Part shown: in pieces, positions 41,504-46,864 of the stretch
Position numbering within the stretch: position 1 is the stretch's first letter
Layout: every line of letters begins with the position of its first letter
Assembly: GCA_003537645.1 (NCBI GenBank)
Contig: DPRM01000147.1
Span: forward strand, 46,917 to 93,780
DNA: 46,864 nt
Reading direction: 5' to 3'
Source of the DNA: Prolixibacteraceae bacterium
GTDB taxonomy: Bacteria; Bacteroidota; Bacteroidia; Bacteroidales; Prolixibacteraceae
Program-made: the position numbers and the translations under genes
The notes under the pieces: generated by a model
What the model was told of the DNA's origin: nothing
The model's input: the letters and a program-made list of their open reading frames with translations, nothing else
The model's database searches: none

Positions 41504-42355
41504 TTAATTGAAAGTCCCGATCGAAGGCATTGTTTTAACACTAACAGCATCAGATGCAGTGGTGATAGTGCCATTATATGTTGCACCACCATTAGTTGCA
41601 GTAAGAGTTGGTGTGCCAGTTATTGTTGCAGTAAGATCTATTGGAGCTAATCCGGTTGTGGTAGTAAATGTAACTGTAAATACTCCATCAGTCTCACTCG
41701 TTGCACCAGTAACCGTTCCTGCACCTTCATTCCATGTGCCAGGTCCTGCATATGCTATATCATAAGTTGCCAGACCTTGAGCAGCAGGCATCGTAATGGC
41801 ATAACTATAAGTATATACGTCAGGATCATTCGTTATAGTTGGACTAACGGTAAATGTAAAGCTATTTGTTGTTGCTCCAACAGAAGCAGCTTCATTGTCA
41901 ACTAATGGGCTACTTTTCTTATTCTGACAATAATCACTTTCAGATGCAGCAATTGAAAGTGCAAGAGTCGGTAAAGGGTTTATAATAACTTCTAATTCAA
42001 TAAAGTTTGAGCAACTACCAGAAGCAGCACCATCAGTAACAGTGACAGTAAGCGTGCGCGTACCTGTTGCAAGAAGACCATAAGTAATGTCGAAGTTTAA
42101 TGTAAAAACAGTAGCTGCAGGGGTAGCTATGTTTGTCCCGGCATAATCGATACCAGAGCCTTCAACATTTTTGATGGTTGCGTTAGCTCCTGTGATTGCA
42201 ATTACAGCAGTACCTGCAGAATTTGTTTTAATACCACTTAGCGTATAAGAATATGTTCCACCGGGATAAGGAGTGACGTTTGTTTGTGCCATTGCACTAC
42301 CCGCTACTATCACAAGTGCGAGCATCATTACCAAAGAAAATAATTGTTTTTTCAT
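41504..42355 (-). CDS. Exported Thr/Ala-rich Ig-like protein of unknown function
   Basis: A 283-aa protein with a signal peptide (QLFSLVMMLALVIVAGSAMAQ). The mature part starts TNVTPYPGGTYSYTLSG. Its first module ends with TDGAASGSCSNFIELEV (C115). A second Ig-like module follows (NPLPTLALSIAASESDYCQ), then two Thr-rich beta regions. It terminates KTMPSIGTFN, very like the end of the large adhesin upstream (HPIPVIGSFN), with no sorting domain after it. Low-complexity Thr/Ala/Gly composition suits a secreted structural protein. It is linked to the 282-aa paralog by an 8-nt gap. How it would be exported past the outer membrane is unclear. Confidence 0.75.
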   Translation of the reverse strand: MKKQLFSLVMMLALVIVAGSAMAQTNVTPYPGGTYSYTLSGIKTNSAGTAVIAITGANATIKNVEGSGIDYAGTNIATPAATVFTLNFDITYGLLATGTRTLTVTVTDGAASGSCSNFIELEVIINPLPTLALSIAASESDYCQNKKSSPLVDNEAASVGATTNSFTFTVSPTITNDPDVYTYSYAITMPAAQGLATYDIAYAGPGTWNEGAGTVTGATSETDGVFTVTFTTTTGLAPIDLTATITGTPTLTATNGGATYNGTITTASDAVSVKTMPSIGTFN

Positions 42356-42547
42356 AACATTAAAAATTAAAAATTTACGTTTCTTTTATTTGTTTTTTAT
42401 TTATTTGATTATCTCGTATTTATATCGTTCACTGTCACTAAATATTCCTTAAGGGTCATCATCGCTGTGTGGCGAGTTTTCCTCTTTTAGAGGTGAATTG
42501 GTTGTTTTTTTTATTGAATTTGTTTTCATATCTATCACTTTTGTCGT
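42356..42547. other. 192-nt intergenic gap between the adhesin and the 283-aa gene
   Basis: AT-rich, with one small palindrome CCTCTTTTAGAGG (42481-42493) that looks like a remnant of the REP family. A 26-codon open frame on minus (42449-42529) runs through this remnant and is probably not a gene. No clear promoter is seen for the 283-aa gene, so read-through from the adhesin gene is likely. Confidence 0.5.
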
Positions 42548-44875
42548 TTAATTAAAACTTCCAATAACCGGTATCGGGTGTACTGTAATGGTTGATGTTG
42601 TTGCCGTTACGGCGGTACAGCCATTGGTATTGGTATAATTTACGCTTACTGATTTACTCCCTGCCGTAATCCATTTTAGGGTAATTGAATTATCATTTGT
42701 ACCTCCGCCAGCAATAACTGTATAATCAGTATTAAGGACTGAACCCGGCATAGTCCAAGTATAATTTGTTTGGCCCGAGTCTGTAGTATAAACCACATTG
42801 TCGGTAGCGCAAGCCTCTGTGCCTGTTGGCGCAAGGGTTGGGGAGGGGAGGGGATTGACGGTAATACTCGCATTTCCAGTCATATTCTGTTCACAAAAAG
42901 TTGTAGCATTGGTTGCTCTTACCGTATAGGTTCCGGCAGAGGTCTGATTCCCAAAACTGATTGCGGAACCGGTCGTTCCGGCAACCGGCAATCCAACCGT
43001 TGAAGCGCCATTGTACAATTGATAATTGACACCTGTTTGTGAATTGCCAAGACCAACAGAAATTCCTGAACCACCCGAACAGTATGAGCCTCCTCCGGTA
43101 ACATTGTATGCGGTAGGAAGAGGATTTATCTGAATTTGTACCGATGTAGAATAAATCATCGAACAACTTCCACTGCTTACCACTCTCCTGTAATAAGTCG
43201 TAGAAGCTATTGTAGTCGGATCATAGTTTTGAGAAGTGGCTGAACCAATATCTGTCCACGTTGCATTATCGGGGGATGATTGCCACAGATAGGCGTATGT
43301 CCCGCTTCCACCTGTCGGAGTTGAACCGCTCAACTGTGCAGGATCACCACTTGCGCAAAATGTTTGTGCGGCACTTATCGTGTTGTTGGCTATTGGAGCA
43401 TTAACTGTTATTGTTGCCGCATTCGATTCATTTGTTGCCACATAAGGATTTGGAGCTATATTATTGGCACTTGAAAGAATTGCATTTCGATAAACATAGT
43501 AGGTTCCGGCAACATTAAAAGGTGCGACTGTTGTATTGGGTGTAAATGTTGCGCCTGTTGCCCCTGAAATTGCTGTTCTTAATCCGCCAGGTGTTGTACT
43601 GTAAGTCCATTGATATCCGGTTCCGGAAAGGGAAATGCCTAATGGCAAAGTTCCGTACACATCGCCACTAATAGCAATGCCTGATTGACCGAAACAAATG
43701 TTTTGAGTTGTATTTGTCGAGAGCGTATTTGAGAGTATTAGCGTTAAACTATTAAATACAACTTGGTTGCCTCCACCATTTTCATAAAACTCATAAGCTA
43801 AGTTGCTACTTCCTGTCAGGCTAAATAATACTCTGGGCCGGCTAGAAAAAGCTTGATCAACCCAATTGTTATAAACCAAGGTGCCATCAACGGTTAAACG
43901 GCTACCATCATCTGAACCCAGATTAGCAACGTATAATCCTTTTTTTGTGGAATTCATCCGGTACCGAACAGAAAAAGTTTCGGTATTGATTGTCCGTGTA
44001 CCAATACTTGAATTTAAGGCAAAGCAAGCTCCCGTTCCTCCAAAACTTTGATCAATTGCTTCTGATTCGGTAAAAGTGCCAAAATAAGTATTGAAGTTTA
44101 ATCCATCATAAACATGTCCAATCCATGAATCAGTTCCGGCAGTTGTTTGTGAATCAGGAGATGCTGACGGATAAGTTGCGGTAACTTGCGTGCGTGTACT
44201 TTCGCAGCCCCCGGCACTTAATATTGAAACCCAGTAATTGGTTGTGGCAGAAAGTACTGGGGTTGTAAAAGTGTTATCACTGTTGCTTGAACTGGTTTTA
44301 AGTAGGGTTCCTCCGCTGGCAGCGTCGTACCACTTATAAAACTGGCCTGCAATAGCCCCCGATGCCGACAAGGTTGCAGTAGAACCAATGCAGATAGAAG
44401 CACCTATTGTAGTGGGGGGCGATGGTGTCTGAACAGTAACTAATGCCATCTGGCCTGTTGTTGTTGTAAGTGATCCTGCAGCATCACAGCCAGTTTCGGT
44501 AAAACTAACAATAGCGTAATAATAAAGTGTACTTATGGCAGTAAAAGAATATGTTGATGTAACTGTACTAGCGGTGGCCTCATACGAAGTAGCAGTATAT
44601 ACAAGAGTTCCACCAATATTAGATTGCGTTGAGTTGCTATAAAATCTAACAGTAACAGTTGATGATAGATTTCCAGAGCTACAAGTTTGAGAAGATGTGA
44701 TATTTAAATTCAAAGTTACTGGTGACCCAGCGCAAACGGTTGATCCTCCGGTTAAACTGGAAAGTGATGTCGGGTGTTCATTTTTTCCGAAAACACTTCC
44801 TGCTCCCACCATCAAACCAGTCATCATGATCATGAAAACTCCTATTTTTTTTGAAAGAAGTAATTTCCCTCTCAT
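42548..44875 (-). CDS. Large exported adhesin-like protein with Ig-like and PA14-like modules
   Basis: From the ATG at 44875 it is 775 aa. A signal peptide (SKKIGVFMIMMTGLMVGAGSVFG) follows a GGGGGAG ribosome-site-like sequence. Tandem Ig-like/PKD-like domains are marked by CAGSPVTLNLNITSSQTC, ICIGSTATLSASGAIAGQFYKWYD, CFGQSGIAISGDVYGTLP, SGTYAYLWQSSPDNATW, YYRRVVSSGSC and ITVNPLPSPTLAPTGTEAC. A PA14-like insert lies between them (WIGHVYDGLNFNTYFGTF; GLYVANLGSDDGSRLTVDG). It ends HPIPVIGSFN at a domain boundary, without a type A or B T9SS sorting domain. The frame stays open upstream to 45094, adding 73 residues with two hydrophobic stretches, so the start is uncertain. First gene of the surface-protein locus. 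Confidence 0.8.
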   Translation of the reverse strand: MRGKLLLSKKIGVFMIMMTGLMVGAGSVFGKNEHPTSLSSLTGGSTVCAGSPVTLNLNITSSQTCSSGNLSSTVTVRFYSNSTQSNIGGTLVYTATSYEATASTVTSTYSFTAISTLYYYAIVSFTETGCDAAGSLTTTTGQMALVTVQTPSPPTTIGASICIGSTATLSASGAIAGQFYKWYDAASGGTLLKTSSSNSDNTFTTPVLSATTNYWVSILSAGGCESTRTQVTATYPSASPDSQTTAGTDSWIGHVYDGLNFNTYFGTFTESEAIDQSFGGTGACFALNSSIGTRTINTETFSVRYRMNSTKKGLYVANLGSDDGSRLTVDGTLVYNNWVDQAFSSRPRVLFSLTGSSNLAYEFYENGGGNQVVFNSLTLILSNTLSTNTTQNICFGQSGIAISGDVYGTLPLGISLSGTGYQWTYSTTPGGLRTAISGATGATFTPNTTVAPFNVAGTYYVYRNAILSSANNIAPNPYVATNESNAATITVNAPIANNTISAAQTFCASGDPAQLSGSTPTGGSGTYAYLWQSSPDNATWTDIGSATSQNYDPTTIASTTYYRRVVSSGSCSMIYSTSVQIQINPLPTAYNVTGGGSYCSGGSGISVGLGNSQTGVNYQLYNGASTVGLPVAGTTGSAISFGNQTSAGTYTVRATNATTFCEQNMTGNASITVNPLPSPTLAPTGTEACATDNVVYTTDSGQTNYTWTMPGSVLNTDYTVIAGGGTNDNSITLKWITAGSKSVSVNYTNTNGCTAVTATTSTITVHPIPVIGSFN

Positions 44876-45304
44876 ACTCCCCCCCAGTTTTAAGCAAAAG
44901 TCTAAAACAGTGAGAGTTCCCAGTGCCAATATCATAGCAGGTTTATTCGTCAGGAATCCAACGAATAAAAAAAACACATTTACTACCCACGAAAACGGTT
45001 TGATGATTTGCTGACTGACAGACTCTGATTGTCTTTTAGCAGAAATAACCGAAAGGTACAAATAACGTGTAATGTAAAATTCCCCCATGCGCACAAACTC
45101 TTTTTCTTATCCCATTGTAAAAGTAGCTTTAACCTTCAAAATAGAAAGTAACAACTAGCAAAACGGCCTTTAGGGCTATCAAAGTGGTGGTTTGGGTTAT
45201 CGGCAAAAATACAAAATAGAACAATGCGCTCGACACTGTAAATCAGATTGGTGCATTCAACTTTCAGATTGTCTTATGGTTAAGTAATAGCTCGTCTCGA
45301 ATTG
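44876..45304. other. 429-nt region upstream of the adhesin gene
   Basis: The part up to 45094 is an in-frame extension of the adhesin on minus (SWVVNVFFLFVGFLTNKPA and LALGTLTVLDFCLKL are hydrophobic). It may be real coding sequence for a longer N-terminus or a long leader. TATTTTTG on minus at about 45208-45215 matches a -7 box but has no -33 partner. Nothing else is recognised. Confidence 0.4.
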
Positions 45305-45514
45305 CTACAGAATCCTGACTTTAAAATCCATCACTTCAATCACGTCGCCGGTTCGTAGTTTTGCCCGTTTGCGGAATTCCTGCTCTCCGTTGCGGAAAAC
45401 AATTCCATCATCGACCATCATTTTTGCTTGTCCGCCCGATTCGCTGATCCGCATGATTTTCAGTAATTTGATCAGTTCGATGTATTCTTCTCCGTTTAAT
45501 TCGTATGTTTTCAT
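45305..45514 (-). CDS. S4-domain RNA-binding protein (YbcJ-like)
   Basis: A 69-aa protein made of a single S4 domain: YIELIKLLKIMRISESGGQAK, in part, then MVDDGIVFRNGEQEFRKRAKL and GDVIEVMDFKVRIL. The pattern matches the small YbcJ/RlbA-type stand-alone S4 proteins, which are thought to bind structured RNA such as rRNA. The ATG at 45514 was chosen; the open frame extends 8 codons upstream without similarity. It seems to be a single-gene unit. The 112 nt upstream include a partial REP-like stretch (CTCCCCCAATTCCCC near 45530). Confidence 0.85.
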   Translation of the reverse strand: MKTYELNGEEYIELIKLLKIMRISESGGQAKMMVDDGIVFRNGEQEFRKRAKLRTGDVIEVMDFKVRIL

Positions 45515-45626
45515 AAATATTAATTTTTGCTCCCCCAATTCCCCATGCCTGCAAATGGAGTACTTTTTGGCGCTGTATAAAAATTGCAGAATCTAATTTT
45601 GTTTTGAGCCATGATTCTAATTTCGG

Positions 45627-46007
45627 TCACCTGTCACCCTTTTTCTTCGGAGAAGGGGTGGGGATGAGGCTTTGCTTAAGTTTCCCGGGTAACTTATCAA
45701 CCACCAACTGATAGGAGTGGTCAATCAGTTCCAAAATCAGCTTTTGGGAGAGCGACCCATCCATCATCACTGTGTTCCAGTGAACTTTGCTCATGTGATA
45801 ACCAGGTTGTATGGCTGGATATTGCTCACGCAATTCGATGGCCCGCTGCGGATCGCACTTCAGAGCCAGGCTCCAGTCGCCGTCGAGGTTGGTAAGGGCA
45901 AACATTTTACCCATCACCTTAAAAACCAGCGTCACTTCATCAAACGGAAACTCTTCGGTTACTCCGGGTTTCGAAATGCAGTATTCCCTTAATTCCTCGA
46001 TATTCAT
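45627..46007 (-). CDS. MmcQ/YjbR family DNA-binding protein
   Basis: A 126-aa protein of the MmcQ/YjbR (CyaY-like fold) family. Family blocks are YCISKPGVTEEFPFDEVTLVFKV, in part, MGKMFALTNLDGDWSLALKC, QYPAIQPGYHMSKVHWNTV and LILELIDHSYQLVVDKLP. Members are small basic-cleft proteins proposed to bind DNA; biological role is not well defined. The family domain ends near residue 113. The last 14 residues (SLIPTPSPKKKGDR) are encoded by a REP-like palindrome, so the native stop appears to have been lost or replaced. Confidence 0.9.
   Translation of the reverse strand: MNIEELREYCISKPGVTEEFPFDEVTLVFKVMGKMFALTNLDGDWSLALKCDPQRAIELREQYPAIQPGYHMSKVHWNTVMMDGSLSQKLILELIDHSYQLVVDKLPGKLKQSLIPTPSPKKKGDR
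45630..45673 (-). repeat. REP-like palindrome R8 forming the 3' end of the MmcQ/YjbR gene
   Basis: On minus it reads AGCCTCATCCCCACCCCTTCT with a hairpin around CTCCGAAG (AGAAGGGG pairs imperfectly with CCCTTTTTCT). It encodes the last residues of the protein in the same frame as R4 does for the rhamnosidase. Confidence 0.7.
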
Positions 46008-46035
46008 AGCTTTAGTCTAAAAAAATCTGTGGCAA

Positions 46036-46043
46036 CAAATATA
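46036..46043 (-). promoter_or_regulatory. -7 box for the MmcQ/YjbR gene
   Basis: On minus, TATATTTG (46043-46036) is a perfect TAnnTTTG match 28 nt before the ATG at 46007. A -33 TTG at 19 nt is not seen. Confidence 0.5.
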
Positions 46044-46075
46044 GCGAAAACAGCAAATTCAGCCGCACACCGCAA

Positions 46076-46119
46076 AAAGCAAAGTCCTGTTGGCAGTTAT
46101 ATAAACGTCAACAGGACTT
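46076..46119 (-). terminator. Terminator after the small membrane peptide gene
   Basis: AAGTCCTGTTG (46082-46092) pairs perfectly with CAACAGGACTT (46109-46119) around a 16-nt loop. On minus it is followed by TGCTTTTTG. It begins 26 nt after the stop of the 45-codon gene, supporting that gene as a real transcript. Confidence 0.75.
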
Positions 46120-46145
46120 CAGGATAGATATGTGGCTTAAAATGA

Positions 46146-46283
46146 TTATACTACATGCATTGCGCCCATCAAATATTTAAGCAGCAACAATGCTGCGATG
46201 AGAGCGGCAATTCCTAAAAATGTAAGTACAAAATCATTCATTTTTTTCTTTTTTGGCACGTTGGCCTGTTCTTTATTTTCCAT
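46146..46283 (-). CDS. Small single-pass membrane protein (45 aa)
   Basis: A short gene with sequence MENKEQANVPKKKKMNDFVL then a hydrophobic helix TFLGIAALIAALLLLKYLMG and a short AMHVV tail. The Lys-rich N-terminus before the helix predicts N-in/C-out insertion in the inner membrane. No homologous family is recognised. Support comes from the clean lysine/TM layout and a perfect-stem terminator just downstream. Function unknown; small proteins of this kind often modulate larger membrane complexes. Confidence 0.6.
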   Translation of the reverse strand: MENKEQANVPKKKKMNDFVLTFLGIAALIAALLLLKYLMGAMHVV

Positions 46284-46407
46284 TATGTAAAATTTATTCG
46301 ATTTTTATTTACTGAAATTCAATACAAACTAATCCGTATCAGAATATTTTTCTTTAATCCCTCTGGAGTCAAAGATTGTTTTTACGGGAAACAAGAGTGA
46401 GTAAAGG

Positions 46408-46764
46408 CTAATTCAGCAAAGCGTGCCCTCGAATAAAAATGGGAACCGGTGAACTGTAAATGGTTGGAATTGGAAAATCAGCATAAGTCCGAAAATCGAA
46501 ATTAAACGGAATTTCCTGATTTTTATGAACAAACAACGAATTGAGACGGTGTTTTTCGCCAATAACCTGGGCGAAATTATTTACCTCGATGGCCAGCAGG
46601 TAACTACTAACCGGATTTTTAATCTCCGGAACCGGCACTGATTCATTCTTTTCTGTAATCGGGTAAGTATTTGGAACATGGCTTCCTGACGGGAATGCGA
46701 AAATCCGGCTGACAATAATCAGCACGAAAATTAAAGCAAAGCCAATTTTTCCTGAAGCGCTCAT
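46408..46764 (-). CDS. Exported hypothetical protein
   Basis: A 118-aa protein with an N-terminal signal peptide or anchor (KIGFALIFVLIIVSRIFAFP). The rest is polar, with proline-rich PVPEIKNPVSSYLLAIEV and IPFNFDFRTYADFPIPTIYS. The end is PVPIFIRGHALLN. No motif or family is recognised. A -7 box and a 7-bp palindrome lie just upstream, supporting an expressed gene. The 124 nt between this gene and the small membrane peptide show nothing notable. Confidence 0.6.
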   Translation of the reverse strand: MSASGKIGFALIFVLIIVSRIFAFPSGSHVPNTYPITEKNESVPVPEIKNPVSSYLLAIEVNNFAQVIGEKHRLNSLFVHKNQEIPFNFDFRTYADFPIPTIYSSPVPIFIRGHALLN

Positions 46765-46783
46765 AGTGATAAAAAATTCGGTT

Positions 46784-46812
46784 CAAATATATTATTTAAA
46801 TCAATTTGATTT
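46784..46812 (-). promoter_or_regulatory. Promoter with overlapping palindrome for the exported hypothetical gene
   Basis: TATATTTG on minus (46791-46784) matches the -7 consensus. AAATCAA (46798-46804) and TTGATTT (46806-46812) form a perfect 7-bp palindrome with one central base in the spacer/-33 region, a plausible repressor site. Confidence 0.45.
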
Positions 46813-46864
46813 ACAGGCGGAAGTCTGCGGAAATATAATAAAATCATTATTGACCGACTAAAAT

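Noticed and set aside
42449..42529. 26-codon minus-strand microprotein candidate
   Set aside because: It runs through a palindrome remnant, has no hydrophobic or conserved features, and lacks independent support.
42548..44875. T9SS sorting domain at the adhesin C-terminus
   Set aside because: The last 100 residues are an Ig-like domain with no type A or type B sorting motifs.

Overview
The window looks like a chromosomal segment from a Bacteroidota bacterium, most likely of the Bacteroidales/Marinilabiliales (Prolixibacteraceae-like) type. The support is a fused LpxC-FabZ enzyme, type IX secretion (T9SS) components and a type B sorting domain, a TonB-dependent receptor with a carboxypeptidase-regulatory-like domain, LytS/LytTR two-component genes, and recurrent promoter boxes of the form TTG-N19-TAnnTTTG. 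The genus call is inference. No tRNA, rRNA, CRISPR array, phage or transposase was seen.

Layout. 1-1950: lpxH and a FabH-like ketoacyl synthase, closed by a strong terminator. 2.1-7.05 kb: a TonB-dependent receptor, a small exported protein, and a LytS-type sensor kinase overlapping its LytTR regulator. 7.1-7.9 kb: a higBA toxin-antitoxin module lying between two nearly identical hairpin terminators. 8.0-9.3 kb: an M20 dipeptidase. 9.5-19.0 kb: a sugar-acid/glycoside cluster. A divergent AraC regulator faces seven genes: a URO-D family protein, a PmoA-like (DUF6807) protein, ThuA, a Tat-exported Gfo/Idh/MocA oxidoreductase, an SDR, mannonate dehydratase, and a lipoprotein Gfo/Idh/MocA-like protein. 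19.0-24.1 kb (minus): rimP-nusA-infB behind a clear promoter and a two-hairpin leader. 24.2-28.8 kb: an HD hydrolase, then lpxD-lpxC/fabZ-lpxA. 28.9-35.9 kb: an L-rhamnose locus (rhaT-rhaM, GH78 rhamnosidase and rhaA on minus; AraC regulator on plus). 35.9-44.9 kb (minus): an exported Ig-like adhesin, two related small exported proteins, a protein with a T9SS type B sorting domain, PorP/SprF, and an OmpA/PD40 protein. 45.3-46.8 kb: small genes (S4-domain protein, MmcQ/YjbR protein, a single-TM peptide, an exported hypothetical).

How the genes fit together. The rhamnose locus reads as a unit: extracytoplasmic GH78 releases L-rhamnose, RhaT imports it, RhaM interconverts anomers, and RhaA isomerises it to L-rhamnulose. 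The kinase and aldolase are not in the window. In the 10.5-19 kb cluster, UxuA and the SDR point to D-mannonate metabolism toward 2-keto-3-deoxygluconate. The exported ThuA, DUF6807 and two Gfo/Idh/MocA proteins suggest oxidative chemistry on a glycoside in the envelope. Both AraC genes lie next to an intergenic direct repeat with exactly 21-bp spacing, a likely operator architecture. The 36-45 kb locus is the best candidate for an undescribed system: three adjacent exported proteins share an N-terminal module ending in a Cys-Ser-Asn motif, and only one carries a T9SS sorting domain.

A family of REP-like palindromes (consensus like AGCCTCATCCCCAACCC followed by a small hairpin) is scattered between genes. 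In two unrelated genes it has supplied the last codons of the protein in the same reading frame.
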